From the NCBI GenBank assembly GCA_945901855.1, contig CAMDLT010000036.1, positions 1-41,350 on the forward strand: a stretch of DNA of 41,350 nt, written 5' to 3'. How positions within the stretch are numbered: position 1 is the stretch's first letter; the number at the start of each line of letters is the position of its first letter. Below, one piece after another: positions 7,968 to 19,620 of this stretch. Source of the stretch: Asaia bogorensis. GTDB taxonomy: Bacteria > Pseudomonadota > Alphaproteobacteria > CACIAM-22H2. Both the position numbers and the translations under genes were made by a program. Under the pieces are notes generated by a model. It was not told the origin of the DNA and made no database searches. It saw nothing but the letters and a program-made list of their open reading frames with translations.

Positions 7968-8798
7968 ATGCCCGAATTGCCCGAAGTCGAAACTGTGGTG
8001 CGGGGGTTGCGTCCGCATCTTGAAGGGCAGCGCTTGGTGCGCGTGGTGCAGCGCCGCGCCGATATCCGGACCGCCATTCCGCAAGACTTTGTGCAGCGCG
8101 TGACCGGGGCGCGCGTGACGGCGGTCAAGCGGCGCGCCAAATGGATATTGATCGCGCTCGATCGCGGCGCCACGCTGCTGGTGCATCTGGGCATGTCGGG
8201 CCGCTTGGTGCTGGTCCCGAAATCCGCACCGCCCGCCGGTCGCCACGACCATGTCGAGTTCGAAACCGAGGCCGGGGCCACGGTTCGTTTTGGCGATCCG
8301 CGCCGCTTTGGCGTCGTCGATGTCGTCGAAAGCGACACGCTCGATGCCGACAGACGTTTCAGCGGCCTTGGCCCCGAGCCCTTGGAAAAAAGCTTCGATG
8401 CGGCGGCGCTCGAAACAGCGCTGGCGGGATCGCGGGCGCCTTTGAAGGCGGCTCTGCTCGACCAGCGCAACGTCGCGGGGCTCGGCAATATATATGTGTG
8501 CGAGGCGCTCTATCGCGCGGGCCTGAGCCCGCTACGCAAGGCCGGCACGGTCAAGGGAGCGCGCGCGGCCGTTTTGTGCGCGTCCATCAAGGCCACGCTT
8601 GGCGACGCCATTGAGGCCGGCGGCTCGTCGGCGCGCGACTATGTGCAGGCTTCGGGCGAGCTTGGGTGGTTCCAGCACCAATGGCGCGTCTATGATCGTG
8701 AAGGCAGCCCGTGTCCCGGCTGCGATTGCGGTAAAAGCGTCAAGCGCATCGTGCAGTCGGGCCGCTCGACTTTCTATTGTCCCAAGCGCCAGCGCTGA
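7968..8798 (+). CDS. mutM: Formamidopyrimidine-DNA glycosylase with altered zinc finger
   Basis: MutM (Fpg) removes 8-oxoguanine and formamidopyrimidines and nicks the abasic site. The N terminus PELPEVETVVRGL gives the catalytic Pro2 and Glu3 after Met removal. The H2TH region contains LLDQRNVAGLGNIYVCEALY. Length (276) is normal. The C-terminal zinc finger is unusual: C249 and C254 have the C-x4-C spacing I recall from alphaproteobacteria, C271 is present, but the fourth ligand position is Arg274 (codon CGC at 8787-8789, one change from TGC). An extra Cys252 lies between the first two. Zinc binding may be weakened or use another set. The gene is divergent from ubiE. Confidence 0.94.
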   Translation: MPELPEVETVVRGLRPHLEGQRLVRVVQRRADIRTAIPQDFVQRVTGARVTAVKRRAKWILIALDRGATLLVHLGMSGRLVLVPKSAPPAGRHDHVEFETEAGATVRFGDPRRFGVVDVVESDTLDADRRFSGLGPEPLEKSFDAAALETALAGSRAPLKAALLDQRNVAGLGNIYVCEALYRAGLSPLRKAGTVKGARAAVLCASIKATLGDAIEAGGSSARDYVQASGELGWFQHQWRVYDREGSPCPGCDCGKSVKRIVQSGRSTFYCPKRQR

Positions 8799-8801
8799 CG
8801 T

Positions 8802-9161
8802 ATGAAAGACACCATGCGTTTTCTAGCGATATTCCTTGTCGGGCTGCTGCTGGCATTGTCGGCATCCGCGCAAAGCTATGTCGAGGGCATCGACGATCTG
8901 CCGCTAATGGCGGGACTGGCCCAGTCCGGCGAGCCCAGTGTTTTCGATGCGGCACAAGGACGCGTGGTCGAAGCGCAGGCAGAGGGGCGCGTGGCACAGG
9001 CGGCGATCTTGGCCTTCTATGCGCGTACACTGCCCCAATTGGGCTGGCGCAGCATTGCTGAGGGGCGTTTTGCGCGCGAGGGCGAAAAGCTCGTGATCGA
9101 GTTTCCGCCTGCAGCCGTTGCGGGCGCGACCGCAGTGCGGTTTTTTCTGTCTCCGGAATAA
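8802..9161 (+). CDS. Small exported protein of unknown function
   Basis: I do not recognise a named family. The product of 119 residues starts with a signal peptide ([19 protein letters not shown], cleavage likely before QSYVEG). The second ATG at 8814 begins exactly at the signal peptide and may be the true start. The mature part of about 95 residues has no cysteines and no transmembrane segment. It contains an [11 protein letters not shown] segment followed by basic and acidic stretches, and ends with a strand-like AVRFFLSPE. It lies four bases after the mutM stop and ten before enoyl-CoA hydratase, so it is probably co-transcribed with both. It resembles small periplasmic proteins found at this position in related genomes, but that is from memory only. 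Confidence 0.75.
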   Translation: MKDTMRFLAIFLVGLLLALSASAQSYVEGIDDLPLMAGLAQSGEPSVFDAAQGRVVEAQAEGRVAQAAILAFYARTLPQLGWRSIAEGRFAREGEKLVIEFPPAAVAGATAVRFFLSPE

Positions 9162-9171
9162 GGATATTCCT

Positions 9172-9948
9172 ATGAGCTACGAAAACATCCTGGTCGAAAC
9201 GAAGGGCAGGGTCGGCATCATCACGCTGAACCGGCCCAAGGCGCTCAATGCGTTGTGCGCGGCTTTGATCCGCGAACTTGGCCAAGCGCTCGATGCGTTC
9301 GAAAAAGATGCCGGCATCGGCTGCATCGTCTTGACCGGCTCCGAGCGCGCGTTCGCCGCCGGCGCCGACGTCAAGGAAATGGCCGCGTCGACCTATATGG
9401 ACGTCTACATGAACGACTTCATCACCAAAGGCTGGGAGCAGGTCACGACCTGCCGCAAGCCGGTGATCGCGGCCGTGGCAGGGTTCGCCTTGGGCGGGGG
9501 ATGCGAGCTTGCCATGATGTGCGACTTTATTTTGGCAGCGGACACGGCCAAATTCGGCCAGCCGGAAATCAAGATCGGCACGATCCCTGGAGCCGGCGGC
9601 AGCCAGCGCCTTACGCGCTTTGTCGGCAAGTCGAAGGCCATGGAAATGTGCCTCACAGGTCGCATGATGGATGCAGCCGAAGCCGAGCGCGCGGGGCTGG
9701 TGAGCCGCGTGGTGCCCGCCGCCGAATTGCTCGCCGACGCGATCAAGACGGGCGAAGCGATCGCCGGCCTGTCGCTGCCGATCGTCATGATGGCGAAAGA
9801 AGCCGTCAATCGCGCCTACGAAACCACGCTGGCCGAAGGCATCAAGTTTGAGCGGCGCGTATTCCACGCTACCTTCGCGACCGACGACCAAAAAGAAGGC
9901 ATGGCCGCCTTCGCCGAAAAGCGCCCCCCGGTCTGGAAAAACCGCTGA
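9172..9948 (+). CDS. Enoyl-CoA hydratase
   Basis: This crotonase-fold enzyme adds water to 2-trans-enoyl-CoA in fatty acid beta-oxidation. The 258-residue protein has the oxyanion-hole segment [10 protein letters not shown] (61-70) and the loop [13 protein letters not shown]. The two catalytic glutamates of the hydratase subfamily are in place at Glu112 (GGCELA) and Glu132 (GQPEIK). The block [12 protein letters not shown] is nearly the canonical one. A Shine-Dalgarno AGGATAT precedes the ATG at 9172. Both glutamates argue for a true hydratase rather than an isomerase, while chain-length preference cannot be told. It is followed by the rpsT promoter. Confidence 0.93.
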   Translation: MSYENILVETKGRVGIITLNRPKALNALCAALIRELGQALDAFEKDAGIGCIVLTGSERAFAAGADVKEMAASTYMDVYMNDFITKGWEQVTTCRKPVIAAVAGFALGGGCELAMMCDFILAADTAKFGQPEIKIGTIPGAGGSQRLTRFVGKSKAMEMCLTGRMMDAAEAERAGLVSRVVPAAELLADAIKTGEAIAGLSLPIVMMAKEAVNRAYETTLAEGIKFERRVFHATFATDDQKEGMAAFAEKRPPVWKNR

Positions 9949-9959
9949 TCGGCCCGGGG

Positions 9960-9988
9960 TTGACGCCCCCGGCCTGCGGGGCTATAAC
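9960..9988 (+). promoter_or_regulatory. Sigma-70-type promoter for rpsT
   Basis: TTGACG (9960-9965) and TATAAC (9983-9988) are separated by exactly 17 bases. Both hexamers are one base from consensus. The position 120 bases ahead of the rpsT ATG and just after the enoyl-CoA hydratase stop fits a ribosomal-protein promoter with an untranslated leader. Confidence 0.75.
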
Positions 9989-10055
9989 GCGCGGCCTTTT
10001 GCGATGGTCTTGCAGCCGTCGGAGAGACCGTATTTAACGCGGCGCTTTCGTCGCC

Positions 10056-10097
10056 CGTCCGAACTGAAACGTCCGAACTGAAACGCTCGAACCGAAA
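10056..10097 (+). repeat. Three 14-bp tandem repeats in the rpsT leader
   Basis: The unit CGTCCGAACTGAAA occurs twice without a difference (10056-10069 and 10070-10083). A third copy with two changes (CGCTCGAACCGAAA) follows at 10084-10097. The repeats end 12 bases before the rpsT start, so they lie in the mRNA leader and would include the ribosome-binding area. Slippage origin is likely, and a role in rpsT autoregulation is possible but unproven. Confidence 0.8.
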
Positions 10098-10109
10098 GAC
10101 CCGAAGACC

Positions 10110-10376
10110 ATGGCGAACACATCCTCCGCAAAAAAGGCCGCGCGCCAGACGCTGCGCCGCACCGAAGTGAACCGCACGCGCATCAGCCGGATGCGCACGA
10201 GCGTGACGAAGGTCGAAGAAGCCATCGCCGCCGGCGACAAGGCCGCCGCAGCCGCAGCGCTTAAAGCGGCCCAACCGATTTTGATGCGCACGGCGAAGGT
10301 CGGCGTGGTGCACAAGAATACCGTGTCGCGCAAAATCTCGCGTTTGTCGGCGCGCATCAAAGCGATCAAGAGCTGA
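10110..10376 (+). CDS. rpsT: 30S ribosomal protein S20
   Basis: S20 is a primary binder of 16S rRNA in the small subunit. The 88-residue, strongly basic helical protein starts [13 protein letters not shown], has the conserved [10 protein letters not shown] block and ends in a lysine/arginine-rich segment. The length is typical. It has its own promoter at 9960-9988 and a perfect intrinsic terminator starting 52 bases after the stop, so it is a monocistronic unit. Its place ahead of dnaA is common in alphaproteobacteria. Confidence 0.97.
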   Translation: MANTSSAKKAARQTLRRTEVNRTRISRMRTSVTKVEEAIAAGDKAAAAAALKAAQPILMRTAKVGVVHKNTVSRKISRLSARIKAIKS

Positions 10377-10428
10377 AAACTTTTCGGCGCGCAGGGCCGC
10401 GGCTCGCGCGCGAAAATCTTCCGGCACG

Positions 10429-10474
10429 TGCAAGCGCCGTCTTCGAAAAATCGAAGACGGCGCTTGCATTTTTT
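10429..10474 (+). terminator. Intrinsic terminator of rpsT
   Basis: An 18-base-pair perfect stem (10429-10446 with 10451-10468) has an AAAA loop and is followed by six T residues (10469-10474). This is an almost ideal rho-independent terminator. The reverse strand lacks a comparable T-run beyond the stem, so it acts mainly on rpsT. Confidence 0.95.
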
Positions 10475-11198
10475 GGCGCCGCTTTCTAGCGCGCGTTCGA
10501 AGCTGCGATGCCTCCGCATTTTCTGGTCGCGCATCGTCGTGCAAGTCCTTGAATCTCCGCGCGCAGCTTCGACTCATGCGATTTATTGCGGCGCAATGAA
10601 GATAAACTTTTCGATATCCGGCGTGCACCGCCGCAACAGTCGTATCGAATCGCTCGTTCCCACAACGGACCTGTTGCGGTTGGCGTTGGCCCGTGTTTTA
10701 TTTTGCTCGTTCGACGGTGCGAAAAAAGCATCGCGAAAATCTCTACGACGGTAAGCCGATCGAATTTACGCGCCTCTTCGGCACGGGCGCGCGGACAACA
10801 TGGGACGGGGCGATGGCTGGTAGGTTTGAAATTTCGTCGCGTCCATTGTTCGATAAAAAGCCGCGCGTTTCGGCTGCGCGCAAACACAACAAGTCTGTAC
10901 GCGAACAGACGCAACGACAGGGGTCCCTTCCCGTGGCTTCGATCCATTCTATTCCGGCATATTGCCGTCCCCATTTCGGCCGCGTACACGACCGTTTTTT
11001 CGATCGGCGTTTTATTGCCTATCGCGCGCGAACGCGCCGCGCCGCGTCCAGTTGATGCGCTGCGATGTCGAACTGGCTCGCGGCGCGCCGGGTTTTGGCG
11101 CGTTGCGTGCGGATCGATATTCGCGGAAGTAAAGACGGGCGGTCCGTTGGCGCGCCCTGTGCGAGCTGCGGGAATAGGCGACAGAACGGTTGGGTACG
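10475..11198. other. Gene-free control region upstream of the rhodanese-dnaA unit
   Basis: About 720 bases lie between the rpsT terminator and the rhodanese gene. Open frames exist on both strands but give arginine-rich translations without recognisable domains, so I see no gene. Three GANTC sites cluster at 10552-10556, 10570-10574 and 10647-10651; this is the target of the CcrM methylase that ties dnaA transcription to replication in Caulobacter. No TTATCCACA-type DnaA box was found by eye, so I do not call an origin. The region from about 10585 to 10750 is richer in A+T than its surroundings and is the best place for a dnaA promoter. Confidence 0.5.
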
Positions 11199-11684
11199 AT
11201 GGTCGAAGCGGCAAAATTTTCGGAACGCGCGTCGGTTGACGGCAGCAAGATGGGTTATGCGGGCGATCTTTCGCCGCGCGATGCATGGGACATGTTGTCC
11301 GGCGACAAAAAAGCCGTGCTGATCGACGTGCGCAGTCGCGCGGAATGGACGTTCGTTGGCGTGGCAAGTCTGGCGTCGCTCGGCAAGGCACCGCTCTACG
11401 TATCGTGGCAGAATTATTCGACCGGTTTGGATGGGCGTGCCCAGATGGTGCCCAATCCGCAATTTTCCTCTGCCGTCGCGGCGGCCGTCGACAAAGACGC
11501 GTCGGCGATTTTTTTGTGCCGGTCGGGCGGCCGTTCGAAATCGGCCGCGATCGCGATGACGACGATCGGGTTCGTGCGCGCCTATAATTTGGCAGGCGGA
11601 TTTGAAGGCGACCGGGATGCCAACGGGCATCGCGGATCCGCAGGCGGCTGGAAAGCCGCCGGTCTTGCCTGGACGCAGGAGTAA
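11199..11684 (+). CDS. Rhodanese-like sulfurtransferase domain protein
   Basis: This single-domain rhodanese homologue of 161 residues has the acidic block LIDVRSRAEWTFVG (41-54) and the active-site loop CRSGGRS with the nucleophilic cysteine at position 107. The six-residue loop after the cysteine fits sulfur rather than phosphatase/arsenate substrates. No signal peptide is present, so it is cytoplasmic. The ATG at 11199 is chosen over a TTG nine bases upstream. Its TAA overlaps the dnaA ATG by one base (TAATG), so the two genes are very probably one transcript and coupled. The biological sulfur acceptor cannot be inferred. Confidence 0.88.
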   Translation: MVEAAKFSERASVDGSKMGYAGDLSPRDAWDMLSGDKKAVLIDVRSRAEWTFVGVASLASLGKAPLYVSWQNYSTGLDGRAQMVPNPQFSSAVAAAVDKDASAIFLCRSGGRSKSAAIAMTTIGFVRAYNLAGGFEGDRDANGHRGSAGGWKAAGLAWTQE

Positions 11685-13138
11685 TGGCCATGCGTCCGCA
11701 AGATTTCGGTCCCTCTTTGGAAGCCCAATGGGTGCGCGTACGCGCGCGTCTCAAAGGCGAATTTGGCGAAGCCGCCTACAAAAGCTGGCTCAAGCCGCTG
11801 ACCTTGGTCGGCATCGAAGAAGGCGTCGCGCGCATCGCCGTGCCGACGCGCTTCATGCAAGATTGGGTGCGCCAGCACTATTCTGATCGCATAAAAACTT
11901 TGTGGCGCGCCGAGAACAAAATGGTCCGCACGGTCGAAATCGTGGTCCAGCCCGCCGCAGGTCTGCAGCCGCCGCCCGCCGTGCCTGCAACCGGCACCGC
12001 GCAGCGCCCGACCGCCTCGGCCCAGCGCACCGCTGCACCTACGTATGGCTCGGCATCTCCCGGCAACGGCCTCGCGGCCGCAATGATCGGCCGCACGCAG
12101 GACGACGTCGAGAGTTTTGGCGCGCCGCTCGACCCGCGCTTCACGTTCGAATCTTTTGTCCAGGGCAAGTCGAACGAATTTGCCGCCGCCGCCGCACGGC
12201 GCGTCGCCGACGAAGGCAAGGTGCCGTTCAACCCGCTATTTTTGTATGGCGGCGTAGGGCTCGGCAAGACGCACCTGATGCATGCGATGGCCTGGCACAT
12301 CCGCAAGCGCAATCCGCAGCGGCGCGTGGTGTATCTCTCGGCCGAAAAATTCATGTACCAGTTCATCCGCGCGATGCGCTTCAAGGACACGATGTCCTTC
12401 AAGGAACAGTTCCGCTCGGTCGACGTGCTGCTGGTCGACGACGTGCAGTTCATTTCGGGCAAAGACGCGACGCAGGAAGAATTCTTCCACACCTTCAATG
12501 CGCTGGTGGATCAGAACAAGCAGATCGTGCTGTCGGCCGACAAAAGTCCGGCCGATCTCGAAGGTCTCGAAGACCGCGTGCGTTCGCGCCTGGGCTGGGG
12601 GCTTGTCGCTGACATCCACTCCACCACGTATGAACTGCGTCTGGGCATTCTGCAGTCGAAAGCCGAGAAGCTCGGCACTGCCATGCCGCCCAAAGTGCTC
12701 GAATTTTTGGCGCACAAAATCGTCGCCAATATTCGCGAGCTCGAGGGGGCGCTCAACCGCATCGTAGCGCATTCCACGCTGGTCGGTCGGCCGATCGGTC
12801 TGGAAAGCGCCCAAGAAGTTCTGCACGATCTGTTGCGTGCGTCCGACCGCCGCGTGACGATCGAGGAGATCCAAAAGAAAGTCGCCGAGCATTTTGCGAT
12901 TCGTTTGGCCGACATGCATTCGCCACGCCGGGCGCGCCAAGTGGCCCGTCCGCGTCAGGTGGCGATGTATCTGGCTAAGCAATTGACCAGCCGCTCGCTG
13001 CCCGAAATCGGCCGCAAGTTCGGCGGCCGCGACCACACGACCGTCATGCACGCGGTCCGCAAAATCGACGAGCTGCGCGCCGCCGACGCGGCGTTTGCCG
13101 AAGACGTCGAATTGCTGCGTCGCATGCTGGAGGCATAA
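11684..13138 (+). CDS. dnaA: Chromosomal replication initiator protein DnaA
   Basis: DnaA binds origin boxes and opens DNA for replication. The 484-residue protein has an N-terminal domain I (to about residue 80), a proline/alanine-rich linker (about 90-145), the AAA+ domain with Walker A GGVGLGKTHL (189-198) and Walker B LLVDDVQFI, and a C-terminal helix-turn-helix with the DnaA signature GGRDHTTVMHAVRKI. The ATG at 11684 overlaps the rhodanese stop; a second ATG at 11690 is an alternative. The next gene is pcp rather than dnaN, four bases downstream, so pcp appears to be inserted into the dnaA-dnaN order. Confidence 0.97.
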   Translation: MAMRPQDFGPSLEAQWVRVRARLKGEFGEAAYKSWLKPLTLVGIEEGVARIAVPTRFMQDWVRQHYSDRIKTLWRAENKMVRTVEIVVQPAAGLQPPPAVPATGTAQRPTASAQRTAAPTYGSASPGNGLAAAMIGRTQDDVESFGAPLDPRFTFESFVQGKSNEFAAAAARRVADEGKVPFNPLFLYGGVGLGKTHLMHAMAWHIRKRNPQRRVVYLSAEKFMYQFIRAMRFKDTMSFKEQFRSVDVLLVDDVQFISGKDATQEEFFHTFNALVDQNKQIVLSADKSPADLEGLEDRVRSRLGWGLVADIHSTTYELRLGILQSKAEKLGTAMPPKVLEFLAHKIVANIRELEGALNRIVAHSTLVGRPIGLESAQEVLHDLLRASDRRVTIEEIQKKVAEHFAIRLADMHSPRRARQVARPRQVAMYLAKQLTSRSLPEIGRKFGGRDHTTVMHAVRKIDELRAADAAFAEDVELLRRMLEA

Positions 13139-13141
13139 GGC

Positions 13142-13786
13142 ATGGCGGCGCGGCACCCGCGCATCCTGCTGACCGGTTTCGAGGCGTTCGGGCCGCACAA
13201 ATCCAATCCGACGGCAAGCATCGTCGAACGGCTCGACGGCGAGTGGGCGGGGGATGCGCGCATTGTGGCGCGCGTTCTGCCCGTTTCGATCGCCAAGATT
13301 GAAGCGGCTCTCGACGCGGCGCTGGCGGAAGTTCAGCCGGTGGCGATCTTGGCGCTCGGTCTTGCAGGTGGGGAGAGCTGTATCAGGCTCGAGCGCACGG
13401 CGCAAAACGCGCTCAAATTTCCCTATCCCGACAATGACGGCAAAAGCCCGACCGGCAAAATCGACAGCAAAGCGCCCGCCACGCGGACCGCAACGCTGCC
13501 CTACCCCGCGATTTTGAAGGGGCTGCTGATTGCGGGCATTCCAGCGCGCCTGTCCGACGATGCGGGCCGCTATTTGTGCAACGCCACCTTGTTCCATTTT
13601 TTGGCGCGCGCGGGCAAGCTGCCGTGCGGCTTTATCCATGTGCCGTCGACCCCTGAAATGGTCGCGGACGCGCTGCGCAAAGGCGCGTTGGCGGAGCCGG
13701 AAAAGGCCGCGTCGATGGGGTTGCGCCTGCAACTGGCGGCGATCCGCATCGCCCTTGGCGAAATCGCCAAAAAAGCCCTGAAATAG
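13142..13786 (+). CDS. pcp: Pyrrolidone-carboxylate peptidase (pyroglutamyl peptidase I)
   Basis: Pcp is a cysteine peptidase of family C15 that removes N-terminal pyroglutamate from peptides in the cytoplasm. The 214-residue length is normal. The catalytic triad is visible: Glu84 in RLERTA, Cys146 in AGRYLCNAT and His166 in FIHVPSTP. The N-terminal LLTGFEAFGPHKSNPT is the family start. The ATG at 13142 follows the dnaA TAA by three bases, implying co-transcription with dnaA. A weak stem with a short T-run follows the gene at 13799-13825. Confidence 0.93.
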   Translation: MAARHPRILLTGFEAFGPHKSNPTASIVERLDGEWAGDARIVARVLPVSIAKIEAALDAALAEVQPVAILALGLAGGESCIRLERTAQNALKFPYPDNDGKSPTGKIDSKAPATRTATLPYPAILKGLLIAGIPARLSDDAGRYLCNATLFHFLARAGKLPCGFIHVPSTPEMVADALRKGALAEPEKAASMGLRLQLAAIRIALGEIAKKALK

Positions 13787-13798
13787 CCGGTTTCACGG

Positions 13799-13825
13799 GC
13801 CCGCTGCGGCATTCGCGGGGCTTTT
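13799..13825 (+). terminator. Possible weak terminator after pcp
   Basis: GCCCGC (13799-13804) can pair with GCGGGGC (13815-13821) with one bulged G, and TTTT follows (13822-13825). The stem is GC-rich but short and the T-run is only four, so the call is tentative. Confidence 0.4.
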
Positions 13826-13849
13826 GTCGGCCCTCCGTTCTGCTATACT
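13821..13849 (+). promoter_or_regulatory. Candidate dnaN promoter
   Basis: TATACT at 13844-13849 is a good -10 element 55 bases ahead of dnaN. The -35 position at 17-base spacing reads CTTTTG (13821-13826), which is weak. A separate promoter here fits the presence of pcp and a possible terminator upstream. Confidence 0.35.
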
Positions 13850-13903
13850 CTCGCAGTTGATTTCGATTCGCCCGACAACCCTTTTGCCGAGATTGCTCCC
13901 GCT

Positions 13904-15037
13904 ATGAAAATCACGATCGAGCGTGCCGCTCTGTTGAAGGCGCTGGGCCACATCCAAAGCGTCGTCGAGCGCCGCAACACGATCCCGATTTTGTCCAACG
14001 TGCTGCTCGAAGCGGCCCCCGCCAAGGGGGGCGGCGGCAGGCTCTCGCTGACCGCAACGGACATGGACGTGGCGTTCGTGGAAATCGTGTCGGCCGAAAT
14101 CGCCAAGGCGGGCGCCACCACCGTGCAGGCGCACACGCTTTATGAAATCGTCCGCAAGCTGCCCGAGGGCAGCCAAGTCGGCCTCGAATGGTTGTCTGAA
14201 AAGGGCCAGGTCGCATTGCGCGCGGGCCGCTCGAGTTTCAGTCTTGCGGCCCTGCCGGCCGACGACTTCCCCAAGATGGCCGCGGGCGAGCTGCCGCATG
14301 CCTTCGAAATCGGCGCCGGCGATCTCAAGAACCTGATCGACAAGACGCGCTTTGCGATTTCGACCGAGGAAACGCGCTACTATCTGAACGGCATCTATCT
14401 GCACGCAGCCACCTCGAACGGCGTCAAGGTGCTGCGCGCGGTTGCGACCGACGGCCACCGTTTGGCGCGCATTGAAATGCCGCTGCCAGAGGGGGCCGAC
14501 AGCATCCCGGGCGTTATCTTGCCGCGCAAGACCGTGATGGAATTGCGCAAGCTCATCGACGAGGCGTCGGGCGCGGTGCAGATCACGCTCTCGGATACGC
14601 GCGCGCGCTTTTCGTTCGGCGAAGCGGTTCTGGTCTCCAAGCTCATCGACGGCGCGTTCCCGGATTACGAGCGCGTGATTCCGTCGGGTAACGACAAATC
14701 GATGGAAGTCGACCGGCGTCTGTTTGCCTCGGCCGTCGATCGCGTGGCGACAATCTCGACCGAAAAATCGCGGGCAGTGAAGCTTGCTTTGTCGAAGAAC
14801 CTGCTCACGCTCACGGCCAACAGCCCGGATGCGGGCACGGCCAGCGAAGAAATCGAAATCGCTTACCAGGGACCCGCACTCGAGATCGGCTTCAACGCGC
14901 GCTACCTGCTCGACATCGCCGAGCAGCTCGAAGGCGAGAATGCCGCCTTCAAGATGGCCGACGCGGCCTCGCCGACCATTCTGGGCGACGCGGCCGATGC
15001 GAGCGCGCTCTACGTCCTCATGCCGATGCGCGTTTGA
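13904..15037 (+). CDS. dnaN: DNA polymerase III beta subunit (sliding clamp)
   Basis: DnaN forms the ring-shaped dimer that tethers DNA polymerase III to the template. The 377-residue product has the three repeated clamp domains expected from this length. It begins MKITIERAALLKALGHI, contains VVERRNTIPILSNVLLEA (about 22-39) and ends with the conserved VLMPMRV, which takes part in the hydrophobic binding pocket for partner proteins. The ATG at 13904 is clear. recF starts one base after the stop, so the clamp and recF are coupled. Confidence 0.97.
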   Translation: MKITIERAALLKALGHIQSVVERRNTIPILSNVLLEAAPAKGGGGRLSLTATDMDVAFVEIVSAEIAKAGATTVQAHTLYEIVRKLPEGSQVGLEWLSEKGQVALRAGRSSFSLAALPADDFPKMAAGELPHAFEIGAGDLKNLIDKTRFAISTEETRYYLNGIYLHAATSNGVKVLRAVATDGHRLARIEMPLPEGADSIPGVILPRKTVMELRKLIDEASGAVQITLSDTRARFSFGEAVLVSKLIDGAFPDYERVIPSGNDKSMEVDRRLFASAVDRVATISTEKSRAVKLALSKNLLTLTANSPDAGTASEEIEIAYQGPALEIGFNARYLLDIAEQLEGENAAFKMADAASPTILGDAADASALYVLMPMRV

Positions 15038-15038
15038 T

Positions 15039-18657
<3,619 letters not shown>

Positions 18658-18705
18658 CCGCCGTTGACGATCGAACTCAACAACCCGGCAACCGAAGATA
18701 TCTAG

Positions 18706-19620
18706 TCACTTCGCCCAGCGCAGCACAAGCGGATCGAGACCGCGCGCGATGTCGATCAGTTCGGCGCGGGTCTGCGGATGCAGCGGCATCAGCGGCTTGC
18801 GCGTCGCCCCCGACTTGATCACGCCGCCCGCTTCCATCAGCACCTTCGCGGCGATCAGGCCGCATTGACGATTTTCGAAATTGATCAGCGGCAGCCAACG
18901 CGTATAGGCCGCACTCGCGGCATTGCGATCACCCGCGGCGTGGGGGTCGAAAATCGCGCGAATGCCATCGGGATAACCGCCGCCGGGCATCGTGCCGGTC
19001 GCGCCGGCGCTGAGATCGGGGAGCAGCGTGATGCCCTCCTCGCCGTCCCACGGGCCGACGATCGAATCCCCGCCCTCGGCGATCAACGCGCGCAACTTGT
19101 TGGCGGCTTGCGGTACTTCGATCTTGAAATAGCTGATATTTGCGATCTCGCGCGCCATGCGGGCCAGCAGCGGCACCGACAACGGCGTACCGGCGACGGG
19201 CGCGTCCTGGATCATGATCGGGATCGTGATCGCGTCGGACACACGCTTGAAGAATTCGTAGATCGCAGATTCGGTCGCGCGGATCGTAGCGCCGTGATAA
19301 GGCGGCATGATCATCACCATCGACGCCCCTGCTTCTTGCGCCCGCATGCTGCGCTCCGCGCACGCATCGGCGGAGAAGTGTGTTGTCGTCACGATGATCG
19401 GCACGCGATCGGCATTGTGCTTGAGCACGCAATCCATCACGGTTTCGCGTTCGACGTCGGTCAACGCGAATTGCTCCGACCAGTTGGCAAGAATGCAGAT
19501 GCCGTGCGAGCCCGCGTCGATCAAGAAGTCGATGCAACGCTTCTGCCCGTCGAGATCGAGGCGCCCGTGCGCGTCGAACACCGTGGGCGCCACCGGAAAC
19601 ACACCGCGATAGATCATCAT
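18706..19620 (-). CDS. araD: DapA-family aldolase/dehydratase, probable L-2-keto-3-deoxyarabonate dehydratase
   Basis: The 304-residue protein is a Schiff-base TIM-barrel enzyme of the dihydrodipicolinate synthase family: catalytic Lys166 lies in ISYFKIE and Tyr108 in MPPYHG. The position that reads GTTGE in true DapA reads ANWSEQ (45-50), and PWDGEE and LINFENRQ follow. These variants match what I recall of L-2-keto-3-deoxyarabonate dehydratase (AraD of Azospirillum brasilense, EC 4.2.1.43), which makes alpha-ketoglutarate semialdehyde. The neighbouring arabinofuranosidase supports this. GGGAG precedes two adjacent ATGs (19620 and 19617); the second has the better spacing. It is divergent from the ABC importer. 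A related keto-acid specificity remains possible. Confidence 0.82.
   Translation of the reverse strand: MMIYRGVFPVAPTVFDAHGRLDLDGQKRCIDFLIDAGSHGICILANWSEQFALTDVERETVMDCVLKHNADRVPIIVTTTHFSADACAERSMRAQEAGASMVMIMPPYHGATIRATESAIYEFFKRVSDAITIPIMIQDAPVAGTPLSVPLLARMAREIANISYFKIEVPQAANKLRALIAEGGDSIVGPWDGEEGITLLPDLSAGATGTMPGGGYPDGIRAIFDPHAAGDRNAASAAYTRWLPLINFENRQCGLIAAKVLMEAGGVIKSGATRKPLMPLHPQTRAELIDIARGLDPLVLRWAK

Noticed and set aside
7901..8488. Long in-frame upstream extension of ubiE on the minus strand
   Set aside because: It is antisense to the N-terminal half of mutM, and the conserved UbiE start is at 7900.
10475..11198. Possible replication origin next to dnaA
   Set aside because: No DnaA boxes (TTATCCACA-like) or A+T-rich 13-mers could be found by eye.
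10586..11239. A 217-codon plus-strand frame between rpsT and the rhodanese gene
   Set aside because: No recognisable domain, biased composition, poor start context and it runs into the rhodanese start in another frame.
10486..11754. A 422-codon open frame on the minus strand across the dnaA upstream region and rhodanese gene
   Set aside because: The translation is rich in arginine and serine with no domain, and overlaps the clear rhodanese gene; GC-rich DNA often leaves antisense frames open.
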